A DNA stretch of 64,000 nucleotides from Methylocystis sp. IM3 (GTDB taxonomy: Bacteria > Pseudomonadota > Alphaproteobacteria > Rhizobiales > Beijerinckiaceae): the NCBI RefSeq assembly GCF_038070105.1, contig NZ_JBBPBZ010000002.1, forward strand, positions 426,501 to 490,500, in the 5' to 3' direction. The position numbers were made by a program, and so were the translations under genes. The first letter of the stretch is position 1; each line of letters opens with the position of its first letter. Shown here piece by piece: positions 1-8,229 of the stretch. Under the pieces are notes generated by a model, which was given only the letters and a program-made list of their open reading frames with translations, made no database searches and was not told the DNA's origin.

Positions 1-147
1 ATGACAGGCGGCGCATTCCTTGGCGACGGTCTTGTCTTGCACCGGGGTAAGGCTCAACCCATCGGCCAATAACGACTGCGCACCGAAAGCAACGCCAGAC
101 AACGCGGCTACAACGGCGATCGTTCCGGAATTCACATAACGCCCCAT
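1..147 (-). CDS. Diheme cytochrome c (DHC-like), N-terminal fragment cut by window edge
   Basis: The reading frame starts at an ATG at 147 after a GAGGAG ribosome site and runs off the window after 49 codons. The fragment is a hydrophobic export signal followed by a mature start that reaches a CAACH haem c site (CxxCH) in the last codons. It lies 16 bp downstream of the SHP gene on the same strand, and SHP genes are typically accompanied by a diheme cytochrome c and a cytochrome b, so I infer the diheme partner. Only one haem site is visible because the rest is outside the window; a monohaem cytochrome remains possible. Confidence 0.65.
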   Translation of the reverse strand, partial: MGRYVNSGTIAVVAALSGVAFGAQSLLADGLSLTPVQDKTVAKECAACH

Positions 148-163
148 TGAGTATCTCCTCAAA

Positions 164-565
164 TCAGATTGAAAGCAGGAAGGCGAGGATGTCGGATTTC
201 TCCTGAGCCGAGCATTCGCGACCCAGAACGTCTGAACAATTTCGCTTGAACCATTTCTCCACCTCCGCCCGGTCGGTGAAGCGATTGGGCGCGGCGGAAG
301 CCGCCATCGGCTCAATTGTTTTGCCCGCGCGCGTCTTGCCTGGGCCCCAAAGATTGGTGGTATGGCAGGAGATGCAGGACGACGATTCTGCCTTTCCCCC
401 GGCATGGGTGGCGAAGAACAGGGCTTTGCCGCGCGCCGCATCGCCTTTTGAGATGGCGTCATAGGTCTCGAAAAGGGCTTTTTGCGCGGGGTTCATCGCC
501 GCGGCCGACGTGCTCAAGAAAGCCAAAGCCGCGGCGGCAAGTATGATGGGTTGGGAGACCGACAT
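164..565 (-). CDS. Sphaeroides haem protein-like cytochrome c (DUF1924)
   Basis: This 133-residue protein has a signal peptide (about residues 1-23) and one c-type haem site, CISCH at 64-68. The region after the haem contains APNRF (Asn94), a candidate for the asparagine sixth ligand that lets SHP proteins bind O2 or NO. Two cysteines at 110 and 118 could form the SHP-type disulfide. It would act in the periplasm, taking electrons from the diheme cytochrome encoded just downstream. Upstream lies the cytochrome b gene, which fits the usual shp/dhc/cytochrome b set. Physiological substrates of this family remain unsettled. Confidence 0.8.
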   Translation of the reverse strand: MSVSQPIILAAAALAFLSTSAAAMNPAQKALFETYDAISKGDAARGKALFFATHAGGKAESSSCISCHTTNLWGPGKTRAGKTIEPMAASAAPNRFTDRAEVEKWFKRNCSDVLGRECSAQEKSDILAFLLSI

Positions 566-647
566 GATGGGGGGCCTTCGTTGGCTATGTCGTTTGCAGA
601 ATCATCCTGCGACAGCGACGGGCTTCTGCGTGCGCGTTTTGAGGTCA

Positions 648-1214
648 CTACTCGTCACCAGGCGCGCGCTTGCGGCCCGTAAACATTGATAGGACGATGT
701 TTTCGCCATGCTCGACGGAGGCGACAAAAACGCCGAGAAGATGCAGACCGATTAATGCGAGCATGATCGTCACGGCGCCTTCATGCGCTTCCTCGACCCA
801 TTTCTGTCCCCAGAATGCGTCCATCGTCAGCATGACGCCGGTGGCCGAGATCGCGAGGAGCGTCAACATCAGCACGATCACCATAAGGCCGCCAGCGGGA
901 TTGTGACCGATATAGCGCGTTGCTCGGAGCCTGGCGGAATCGAAGAAAAATCGCGTCACTTCCCGAGGCGAAAAGCAAAAATCGCGAAAACGCGCATGCT
1001 CGGAGCCGACGAACCCCCACAGAAAACGCAGTGCGACAAGCGCTAAAATGGCGCAGCCTGCGCTTTGATGGACAATCTCGTAGGTGTCCTTCGTCGCTAA
1101 GGCGATCACGAACATACCGACGAGCGACCAGTGGAACACGCGCACGAACGGATCCCAGACTATCACGTCGGATCGTTGAGTAACGAGTTCGCTTTCGGCG
1201 AGCAGCTGTGTCAT
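648..1214 (-). CDS. Cytochrome b561-family membrane protein
   Basis: The 188-residue protein has four predicted membrane helices (near residues 28-45, 52-70, 105-130 and 148-168) with histidines placed for two b haems, for example in VFHWSLVG and IGLHLLGVFV. It belongs to the Ni/Fe-hydrogenase-type b subunit/b561 group. The start has a GAGAGGG ribosome site. It is the first gene of a three-gene minus-strand operon with SHP and diheme cytochrome c, so its likely job is to pass electrons between the quinone pool and these periplasmic cytochromes. Confidence 0.8.
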   Translation of the reverse strand: MTQLLAESELVTQRSDVIVWDPFVRVFHWSLVGMFVIALATKDTYEIVHQSAGCAILALVALRFLWGFVGSEHARFRDFCFSPREVTRFFFDSARLRATRYIGHNPAGGLMVIVLMLTLLAISATGVMLTMDAFWGQKWVEEAHEGAVTIMLALIGLHLLGVFVASVEHGENIVLSMFTGRKRAPGDE

Positions 1215-1321
1215 CGGGGTTGCCCTCTCAAATAGAAAATGCGCAGGATGGAGCGTGGGACCGGCGAAGGCGGGCGCCGGCCCCCCAGTGCCTCATTGCG
1301 CACCGGCTTTGCTCGCTCGTC

Positions 1322-1609
1322 TCACTTGAGGATTGTCGACGCCAGTTGGGCGGTCGTCGGATCGTAGAAAAGTTCGAAACGCTTGCCGTCCTTGGTGGCG
1401 TAGACCTCGTAACAACTGCCGGACACTTTGGATTTCATGATCGAATAGCCGTCCGACTTCACTTTGGCTTCAACATCCTCAATCTTCATCCAGGAAGCTT
1501 GGGGAGACTTGGTGCAACCCGCCGCGTAGCTGCCGGCATAGGCAGAGCTCGCAGTGAAGGTGAGAACCGTGGCAATGAGGAAGTTCGAGAGGATGTTTGA
1601 GCGGCACAT
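1322..1609 (-). CDS. PepSY-domain secreted protein
   Basis: This 95-residue protein has a signal peptide ending near SSAYA (residue 25). The rest resembles a PepSY domain: a helix with VEAKVKSDG, then YEVYATKDGKRFELFYDP typical of the second beta-hairpin. It is upstream of the cytochrome b gene on the same strand and divergent from a second PepSY gene in front of a two-component system. PepSY proteins often accompany SHP-type cytochrome clusters; a role in haem or membrane-sensor regulation is an inference only. Confidence 0.7.
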   Translation of the reverse strand: MCRSNILSNFLIATVLTFTASSAYAGSYAAGCTKSPQASWMKIEDVEAKVKSDGYSIMKSKVSGSCYEVYATKDGKRFELFYDPTTAQLASTILK

Positions 1610-1747
1610 GATTGCTTGTCCTTCCGCCTGGCGGTTATCTGCGATCTATTCGACCGATGAGCCGACGGTAAAAGGGGCGGCCCCGCATCCGCCTGACGCC
1701 CCATGTCAGCGTACTGTCAGGCTGCGTCGTTCAATAATGGAGTCGGG

Positions 1748-2098
1748 ATGTTTCTGGATCGCGTAACCCTGCGGCGTTCACCCGCTGGACAGTGTTCAGT
1801 CCGAGGCCTGTTGCTTGGCGTCGGCCTTTCCTTTTGCGCGCTTCAAGGCGGAACAGCGGACGAAAAGATCGGACAGGACGAAATCCGAACGGCGGTCGGA
1901 CGCGGCGAAATGCGGTCGCTGTCGGAAATCGAAGACCTCCTGCGCGATAGGCTGCCCGGCGAGGCGATCAAGGTCGAGATAGAACGCGAGCACGGCCGCT
2001 GGATCTACGAATTCAAGGTTCTGGATCGCGGCGGCCAGCGCTTTGACGTGTATGTGGACGCCAGGACCGGCGAGATTCTGGAGACGAAGAGGAAATGA
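1748..2098 (+). CDS. PepSY-domain protein preceding a two-component system
   Basis: I place the start at ATG 1748, seven bases after a GGAG motif, giving about 116 residues; an upstream in-frame ATG at 1703 lacks a ribosome site. A hydrophobic segment (about residues 16-35) suggests export, and the C-terminal half is a PepSY domain ending FDVYVDARTGEI. Its stop overlaps the response-regulator start (ATGA at 2095-2098), so translation is probably coupled. The arrangement suggests a periplasmic accessory of the sensor kinase two genes downstream. Confidence 0.75.
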   Translation: MFLDRVTLRRSPAGQCSVRGLLLGVGLSFCALQGGTADEKIGQDEIRTAVGRGEMRSLSEIEDLLRDRLPGEAIKVEIEREHGRWIYEFKVLDRGGQRFDVYVDARTGEILETKRK

Positions 2099-2760
2099 CC
2101 CGCATTTTGCTTGTCGAAGACGATGCGGCGATTCTACGCGATATACGAACAGTGCTCGAGGCGAACGGCTACCTTGTTGAAACGACGGCTGACGGCGAGG
2201 AGGCGTGGTTCAAGGGCGACACCGAGGATTACGCCGCGGTTGTTCTCGATCTCGGCTTGCCGCGACTTGACGGCCTCGCTGTCTTGAAACGCTGGCGCCA
2301 GAATGGGCGGACGATGCCGGTGATCGTCCTGACCGCGCGCGGCACATGGCCAGAGCGCGTAGAAGGCATTGACGCCGGCGCTGACGATTATCTCGGTAAG
2401 CCGTTCCAGATAGAAGAATTGCTCGCGCGTATAAGGTCTGTCCTGCGGCGTCACGCCGGGCAGGCGACGAGCCTGATAGAATGCGGCTCGGTGACGCTCG
2501 ACGAGCGACAGATGCGGGTCAGCGTCAAGGGCGCGCCGCTAGCTCTGTCGGCATTAGAGTATCGTCTTGTTTCTTTTCTCATGAGGAATCGCGGCCGCGT
2601 TGTGCCGCAGCATGAGCTTATGGAGCACGTTTACGCCCATGACGCCGAGCCGGACAGCAACGCGCTGGAGGTTCTGATTGGACGGGTGCGCAGAAAACTC
2701 GGCGTGGATCTAATCGAGACGCGGCGCGGATTCGGTTACATTGTTCCGGGGCCGACATGA
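2095..2760 (+). CDS. OmpR/PhoP-family response regulator
   Basis: The protein has 221 residues. Residues 1-115 form a receiver domain with acidic pair Glu8/Asp9, phospho-acceptor Asp52 (VVLDLGLP) and the conserved Lys in YLGKPF. Residues about 125-220 form a winged-helix DNA-binding domain ending ETRRGFGYIV, as in PhoP/QseB regulators. It overlaps by four bases both the upstream PepSY gene and the downstream kinase gene. The divergent cytochrome operon is the obvious candidate target; that is inferred from position. Confidence 0.92.
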   Translation: MTRILLVEDDAAILRDIRTVLEANGYLVETTADGEEAWFKGDTEDYAAVVLDLGLPRLDGLAVLKRWRQNGRTMPVIVLTARGTWPERVEGIDAGADDYLGKPFQIEELLARIRSVLRRHAGQATSLIECGSVTLDERQMRVSVKGAPLALSALEYRLVSFLMRNRGRVVPQHELMEHVYAHDAEPDSNALEVLIGRVRRKLGVDLIETRRGFGYIVPGPT

Positions 2761-4118
2761 GCGGACGCTCGCTTACCCTCCGGCTGCTCGTCGCGGGTTT
2801 CGTCGCATTGCTGGCCGCGCTCACTCTTGCGGGATTCGCGCTAGCCTTTCTGTTCGAGCGGCACGTCGAGCGTCGCGCCGTCGCCGAGGCTGACGCGCAG
2901 TTGCGAACATTGATTGCGGGGGCGTCTGTTTCGGAGACCGGAGCCCTGAATATCGCCACTTCTCCCGGCGATCAACAATTCGCGGAAGCTTATAGCGGGT
3001 TGTATTGGCAGATTCAGTTAGACGGAGTCGTCATTGCTCGCTCACGCTCGCTCTGGGACGAAGAAATCTCGCTTCCGCCGGACGAAGTGCCCGAAGGCGG
3101 CGTTCATATTCATGATGTGAAAGGGCCGCGCGGCGCAGCACTGTTGGCGGTGGAACGCTCGGTGCTGCTGACGAGCGGCGGGGTTGTAAGGCCCTATCGT
3201 ATGGTTGTGGCTCGGGATTACGCCGAAATTGACCGAGCGCGTAACGCCTTCTCGCGCGATCTTGCCGTCGCATTGGCGTTGCTCGGCGTCGTGCTCGCCG
3301 CGGCATCTGTCGCGCAAATACGTTTCGGCCTGCGCCCATTGAGCGCAATCCGTGACGAATTGCACGGTGTCCGCTCAGGCGCACAGTTGCGCCTTCCCGC
3401 CGTGTTTCCGCGCGAAGTTATTCCGCTCGCCGACGAAATCAACGCACTGCTGGATGAGCGCGACATCTCAATCGAACGGGCGCGCGGACGAGCTGCCGAT
3501 CTTGCTCATGGCCTCAAGACGCCTCTTACGGCGCTGAACGCAGACGCGCGCAAGCTCCGCGAAAGGGGACAAATTGACATCGCAGACGACATCGAAGCGC
3601 TCGGTGCGATGATGCATCGCAATGTGCTTCGGGAGCTGACGCGCGCGCGCATCGTCGGCCGCCGCGGCGGCGCGCCGCGGGTCAGAATCAGGCCTGTCGC
3701 CGAATCCGTGGCCGCGGTGGTGGCAAAGACGCCGGCGGCGACAGGCAAGGCGTTCGAATTTGACATCGACAGCGATTTTTCCATGGCTATCGATCGGGCC
3801 GATCTCGAGGAACTGCTCGGCAATCTGATTGAGAACGCCACGCGCCACGCGGTGTCCACTGTCAGGATAAGCGGCGGCGCGGATTGTAGCGCCCAGCGCC
3901 TTGCGGTATGCGACGACGGGCAGGGGCTCGAGCCTGATCAGATCAACCGTTTGATGCGGCGGGGCGAACAGTTGACCGCGTCCGGCGATGGCGCGGGACT
4001 CGGTCTGTCAATCGCACGCGAGCTTGTCGAGGCTTACGGTGGCACGATTTGGCTCGGGCGTAGCGACCTCGGCGGGCTCTCCGTTGAAGTCTCTGTTCCT
4101 TATCAGATCCCGAGTTGA
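2757..4118 (+). CDS. Sensor histidine kinase, PhoQ-like
   Basis: The 453-residue kinase has a transmembrane helix at about 9-33, a periplasmic region to about 165, a second helix at about 168-187, and a HAMP-like linker. The phosphorylatable His251 sits in LAHGLKTPL, the variant H-box of PhoQ-type kinases. An N-box (LIENATRHA) and G-boxes (CDDGQGLEP, GAGLGLSIA) follow, so the catalytic domain looks intact. The start overlaps the response-regulator stop (ATGA). It forms a three-gene unit with PepSY and the regulator. Confidence 0.92.
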   Translation: MSGRSLTLRLLVAGFVALLAALTLAGFALAFLFERHVERRAVAEADAQLRTLIAGASVSETGALNIATSPGDQQFAEAYSGLYWQIQLDGVVIARSRSLWDEEISLPPDEVPEGGVHIHDVKGPRGAALLAVERSVLLTSGGVVRPYRMVVARDYAEIDRARNAFSRDLAVALALLGVVLAAASVAQIRFGLRPLSAIRDELHGVRSGAQLRLPAVFPREVIPLADEINALLDERDISIERARGRAADLAHGLKTPLTALNADARKLRERGQIDIADDIEALGAMMHRNVLRELTRARIVGRRGGAPRVRIRPVAESVAAVVAKTPAATGKAFEFDIDSDFSMAIDRADLEELLGNLIENATRHAVSTVRISGGADCSAQRLAVCDDGQGLEPDQINRLMRRGEQLTASGDGAGLGLSIARELVEAYGGTIWLGRSDLGGLSVEVSVPYQIPS

Positions 4119-4262
4119 GATTGCGGTGTCCGACCATGCTGCAGATTTTAGGACGCAGCCAAAGGCGAAAGTGCTCGTCACGGAGGTGGAACCTGACACG
4201 CGCAATCTCGCGCCGGGGCCCTCCAATGCTTCGTTTGTTCTTCGTGCGTTTCGTCATACAAG

Positions 4263-4286
4263 TGCCCCTCTCTCTCTCTCGGGGCA
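4263..4286. terminator. Hairpin with a (TC)6 loop between two converging genes
   Basis: TGCCCC and GGGGCA flank a loop of six TC dinucleotides in the space between the kinase stop and the tetR stop. It could act as a transcription stop for either gene, but neither side has a clear T run, so this is weak. Confidence 0.3.
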
Positions 4287-4303
4287 AAGGCGCTTCGCGT
4301 TAC

Positions 4304-4936
4304 CTACTGTTGTTTCGATATCCGACGAGGCGATTGTGCGACGGGCGCACGCGCTGGTACGCTACAAGCGGCTCGACCGGCCTCGATCAGGTCCCCACTG
4401 CGCGGCGAGAACCCTTCAAACGAGCCAATTGCCGAACAGGCGACAACGATTGCAAAAGACTGACGGGCGCGCATATGAGGGGGAGGGTCTGCTGAAATCT
4501 CCCCGCGTTTCAAAGCGCCGTGCAAGGCATTCTCAAACGCATAGGATAGACGCTCAAAAAATGCCTCTATCTCCATCGCTACTTCGGGATCGGCAGCGAT
4601 CCTGTCCGTGACGGTTCGCATGACTAAGCAACCGGACCAACCGGGGCGGCGGGCAGCGCTCTCGAAATTACTCCAGAATCCCGCCAGCTCTGCCAGGCCC
4701 GCATCCTGTCTCTCAAGGCCGTGCAGAAAGTGGTCGCCGACTATCTGACGGTAGGTCTGAAGGGCGGCGACAAACAGCGTCCGCTTGTCTGGCCAAAGCG
4801 CATAAAGTCCTTTGCGGCTCGCGCCAATCTCTTCGACCAGCGCATCTAAAGACACGGCATCGTAGCCCCGCTGCCAGAACAGCGTCATGGCGGTTCGCAC
4901 CGCTGCGTCGGGGTCAAACCCTCTAGGCCGTCCCAT
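4304..4936 (-). CDS. TetR-family repressor
   Basis: I choose the ATG at 4936, preceded by AAAGGGA, giving 210 residues starting MGRPRGFD; an in-frame ATG at 5014 would run through the operator. Residues about 8-55 form the TetR helix-turn-helix with the signature GASRKGLYALWPDK. The C-terminal part resembles the TetR_C domain of the AcrR/Bm3R1 type. It is transcribed divergently from a SRPBCC gene across a 114-bp gap carrying a large inverted repeat, and probably represses both. Confidence 0.88.
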   Translation of the reverse strand: MGRPRGFDPDAAVRTAMTLFWQRGYDAVSLDALVEEIGASRKGLYALWPDKRTLFVAALQTYRQIVGDHFLHGLERQDAGLAELAGFWSNFESAARRPGWSGCLVMRTVTDRIAADPEVAMEIEAFFERLSYAFENALHGALKRGEISADPPPHMRARQSFAIVVACSAIGSFEGFSPRSGDLIEAGRAACSVPARAPVAQSPRRISKQQ

Positions 4937-4969
4937 TGTCCCTTTCCATTGCGACCTATCTCTGTTGAC

Positions 4970-5009
4970 AGAGAATGCCTGTTCTCTTATGACCGACCAA
5001 TAAGAGAAC
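4970..5009. promoter_or_regulatory. Two overlapping palindromes, likely TetR operator
   Basis: GTTCTCTTAT at 4981-4990 and its exact reverse complement at 5000-5009 enclose a 9-bp spacer. The left arm is also used by a second inverted repeat, AGAGAA (4970-4975) with TTCTCT (4982-4987). A TTGACA at 4965-4970 looks like a -35 element for the rightward gene. The site lies between the tetR start and the SRPBCC gene. Confidence 0.75.
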
Positions 5010-5050
5010 ATCAAGTCTCTTTGTGGCCGTTACGACATAGGGAGCTATGG

Positions 5051-5518
5051 ATGACAACAATGCTTATGGCCAAGCGCGAGATCGCGGCTGACCCCAGCGT
5101 CGTTTGGGCGCTGCTCAAGGATTTCCAGCACGTCGACGCATTCAATCCAAACCTGTCTCGCTCCTCCCACATCGGCGGCACGCCCCTCGAAGGGGTTGGG
5201 GCCGAACGGCGCTGCGAGCTCAAGGATGGGCGCAACTGGATCGAGGAACGCGTTATCGATTGGCAGCCCGGCGAGAGCTACACCGTCGAGATTTACGCCG
5301 GCACCATGCCGATCCGGGACGTACGGACGAGGCTTTCAGTGAATCAAAAGGGCGCGGGATCTCTCGCCGTCATGGAAATCACCTATACGCCGAAATTTGG
5401 ACTGCTGGGTCAGGCGCTTGACCATCTTCTGCTGCGTCAGAAAATGACGGAATTGATGCAAAAGGTGCTCGAGGGACTCGAACAAAAATCTGTTTCGCGC
5501 TGCCCTGCCTGCGCCTAG
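5051..5518 (+). CDS. SRPBCC-family (START/polyketide cyclase-like) protein
   Basis: The start at ATG 5051 has GGAG six bases upstream, giving 155 residues; the frame stays open further upstream through the operator. The sequence shows the SRPBCC pattern: ADPSVVWALLKDF helix, a long curved sheet region (ERVIDWQPGESYTVEI) and an amphipathic C-terminal helix. Such proteins bind small hydrophobic ligands. Being divergent from a TetR gene, it is likely induced by the regulator's ligand. The substrate cannot be deduced. Confidence 0.8.
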   Translation: MTTMLMAKREIAADPSVVWALLKDFQHVDAFNPNLSRSSHIGGTPLEGVGAERRCELKDGRNWIEERVIDWQPGESYTVEIYAGTMPIRDVRTRLSVNQKGAGSLAVMEITYTPKFGLLGQALDHLLLRQKMTELMQKVLEGLEQKSVSRCPACA

Positions 5519-5618
5519 CGCTTGCATTTCGCAGCGCGCGCTCGCGAGCCAAAAGGCGGTTGCGTGACAAAGGCGTCGTCCGGCGAATCCCGGCGCCGCC
5601 CTTTGTTTCACGCCGCCC

Positions 5619-6954
5619 CTACACGAAAATCCCGTGGAACGTCATTGGGACGGGCTGATTGAACCAGATTTTCGCGAGAGGTCCGTCCGCCAGCCGCTCG
5701 GCGTTGAGCACGGCGAGATAACTGCGCTCGGCCGCCGGATCCTGGAAGAGCTGCAAAACCCAGCCCATCTCCTCCGTTTCGCCGGCAGGAACGAACATGG
5801 GCTCGGCGCCCAGATGCGCCATGGGCGCACCCCAGCTCTCGACCTCGCCCGTTTTGCAATCAAACCGGGCGACTCCCGGATGCTGCGGCGGTTCGGAGAG
5901 GGACTGCAGCCATACATAGCGGTGGCGTCCGCCGGTCTTGTTCGGATGCACTGAGGGAAATTCGCAGGGCGCCGCCCACAACGTCTCGTCCTTTAGCGTT
6001 CTGCGCGCTGGGTCGATCGACAGACGGCGCAGCTGCGGGGCGCCATGCTGTGCATTTGCGCTACTCGGGGCGGCGAAGACGCCGCAGGTCTGATGCCAGC
6101 AGAAATCGACGACGATATGCGCGCCATCCTCGAACGCGTTGGCGAAGTGCCACACCCAGAAAGGGTCAACCGTGAATTTTACGGCATTTTGCGGATCGGC
6201 GAGTGGAACGACGACGATCATGGCGCCGGCCTTCGGGTCCCGCCGCAAATATTCAGTCACGTCGCCGATCGCGAGCGCCGCCCGCCACAGGACCAGCCTG
6301 GCGGGGCCGATAACAAAGACGAGATGTTTTTCCGTGGCGATGAAATCATGGACCATTGAAATCCGGGGCAGATCGAAACTGCCGAGCCAGCGCGCCGGCT
6401 CTCCGTCTGGCAAGGCGTAAAGATCGATGCTCTTACCGTGCATCCCGAAATTGAAGGTGGTTTTGAGCGCCTCAACCCGGTGCGGATGAGCGGCGAACGC
6501 GTCGCGCACCACGGCGAGATCGGTCGTTCCCAACGATTCCAGCGTATCCGGATCGAGTTCGACCGGCTTCGCCCCCTCCATGAGCGCCAACAGCCGTCCG
6601 CGCCAGTTCAGCAGATTGGTGTTGCCGGTCGCTTTCTTGCGGCCGCCGACAAGATTGCGCAGTGAGCGGCCGCGGCGCCGATGGCGCATAGAGAAGCCGC
6701 CCCTCCGCCTCCTCTTCGCGATATTCGGCGGATTCGACGATACGGCTGGCGCCCTGCGCGCCGCGCGCTCCGATCCGCACCGCGGTGATGGCGCCGTCGG
6801 CGAGGAAAGGATGTCCCGCCGATTGGCCGAAACGCTCCAGCAGCCCCGGCCCCGCGCGATAGACGGTTCCCGCCAGCCCTTCGGGTAGCCGCCCTTCGAC
6901 GGTCAGGGGCTCGAAATCATGGGTGCGGACAACGCTGTGGTTCAGGCTGGACAT
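5619..6954 (-). pseudogene. Carotenoid cleavage oxygenase (RPE65/BCO family), split by one frameshift
   Basis: The start is ATG 6954 after GGAGG, 19 bp downstream of a TetR gene. The first about 95 codons (THDFEPLTVEGRLPEGLAG, AGPGLLERFG) are in one frame; between about 6660 and 6690 homology moves to another frame (RNLVGGRKKATGNTN) that continues to the stop at 5619. All four iron-binding histidine contexts seem present: AAHPHRVE, MVHDFIA, VWHFANAFE and MTFHGIF. The intact protein would oxidatively cleave a carotenoid or stilbenoid double bond. One frame break with a conserved remainder means a very recent mutation or a sequence error. Confidence 0.82.
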
Positions 6955-6973
6955 CGATCCTCCGAGCACGGGG

Positions 6974-7528
6974 TTATCGGGTACGCGTTTCATGCGCGAT
7001 GATCGCGTCGCCGGCGTCGCGCAGCATGCTTTCGGCCCTCGACAGGGCGCCTTCGGGCGCGTCGGGGCCGAGCAAAGTCGCCAGCCCCTGCGCGAAAACC
7101 CACACCAACGAATGGACGCGCACAAGCTGGTCCTCGGAGAGTGGCGCGAGGCGCGGGTCGGCGCGCATCGCCTCCGCAATCTTCGGGGGCGGCGGTTCGT
7201 CGAGGCGCGCGCGCATACGGGCGCTGGCGAGACCGAAGAGATGCGGCTCGTCCTGAGCGAGGCGCAGGCTGGCGAAGCCGACCTGCAAATAGGGCGGGAC
7301 ATCGCCGGCGCCCTCGGCGAGGCGCTGCATGGTGAAGTCTTTGACCCGCTCGGCGACGGCGTTCTTCAACTGCTCCATGGAGCCGCAGGCGGTGTAGACC
7401 GGCTGGGTGGAGCAGCCCAAAGCCTGCGCCAGCCGTCGCGCGGTGAGCGCCTCGGCGCCTTCCGCCCGGCAAACCTCGAAAGCAGCCTGCTCGAGGGCGT
7501 TTTTGGAAATCGTGGTTTTGGGCGGCAC
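6974..7528 (-). CDS. TetR-family regulator upstream of the carotenoid oxygenase
   Basis: The start is a GTG at 7528 with GAGG six bases before it (an upstream TTG at 7543 is less likely), giving 184 residues. The N-terminal 50 residues form a helix-turn-helix (ALTARRLAQALGCSTQPVY). The rest is a helical ligand domain with FAQGLATLLGPDAP typical of TetR_C members. It is co-directional with, and 19 bp from, the carotenoid oxygenase, so the two form an operon that this regulator probably controls through the palindrome upstream. Confidence 0.85.
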   Translation of the reverse strand: MPPKTTISKNALEQAAFEVCRAEGAEALTARRLAQALGCSTQPVYTACGSMEQLKNAVAERVKDFTMQRLAEGAGDVPPYLQVGFASLRLAQDEPHLFGLASARMRARLDEPPPPKIAEAMRADPRLAPLSEDQLVRVHSLVWVFAQGLATLLGPDAPEGALSRAESMLRDAGDAIIAHETRTR

Positions 7529-7537
7529 GAGAGACCT

Positions 7538-7572
7538 CAACAATAATAACGACTGTTATATAACTGTTGTTG
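7538..7572. promoter_or_regulatory. AT-rich palindromic region upstream of the TetR gene
   Basis: A perfect 10-bp palindrome GTTATATAAC (7555-7564) lies inside an outer inverted pair CAACAA (7538-7543) and TTGTTG (7567-7572). Its AT content contrasts with the flanks. It sits just upstream of the GTG start, so it is a plausible autoregulatory operator or promoter. Confidence 0.5.
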
Positions 7573-7677
7573 TTTGTCAACGCAGTCGTCAGAAGCCCGA
7601 GGCGTTTGGCAGGCGTTGAGCGACTTTCCGCGCACCACTATCAATGTGCGTCCAATTGTAGCGATAGAGGCTGCCCC

Positions 7678-8187
7678 ATGACTTTCATTGCGCTGACCTG
7701 GCTTTTCGTGTTGGCGACCGCGGTTCACAATGCCGAAGAAGCGATTTGGCTGCCGGCATGGTCCCGGACAGCCGGCCGTTGGCATCGCGCGGTGGGCGCA
7801 ACGGAATTCCGGTTCGCCGTCGCCGTGTTGACCATCTTGGCGGTCATTTCAGCCTGGCTGGCCATGGTGCAGGGCAAGGAGAGGCTGGGCGCCTATCTTG
7901 TCGCAGGTTACGCGTTGGCGATGGCGCTGAACGCGATCTTCCCGCATCTCCTCGCGAGTCTCGCTTTACGCCGCTACATGCCTGGAACGGCGACGGGGAT
8001 GCTTTTCAACCTGCCAATCGGCGCCGCCCTCCTGACGCAGGCGATGCGTGAGGGCTACATCGATGCCTCAACTTTTCTCGGATTTGGGCCCCTGGTAGTC
8101 ATCGGCCTTCTTGCGTCGATTCCATTGCTGTTTGCGATCGGTCGCAGGATGGGCGGTTGCCAATTCGAATGGCGCTCCGCCATTTGA
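7678..8187 (+). CDS. HXXEE-domain integral membrane protein
   Basis: The 169-residue protein starts at ATG 7678. Its first helix carries the family motif HNAEE (residues 20-24), and five to six hydrophobic helices follow. A second motif, NAIFPHLLASL, also matches the family, and the protein has the usual length. HXXEE proteins are membrane proteins of unknown function; conserved His and Glu within the membrane suggest metal or substrate binding. It is divergent from the TetR/carotenoid oxygenase operon. Confidence 0.75.
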   Translation: MTFIALTWLFVLATAVHNAEEAIWLPAWSRTAGRWHRAVGATEFRFAVAVLTILAVISAWLAMVQGKERLGAYLVAGYALAMALNAIFPHLLASLALRRYMPGTATGMLFNLPIGAALLTQAMREGYIDASTFLGFGPLVVIGLLASIPLLFAIGRRMGGCQFEWRSAI

Positions 8188-8229
8188 CTTCGCCGAGCGC
8201 CATCAGGGCGGGATCGATCACCAACCGCC

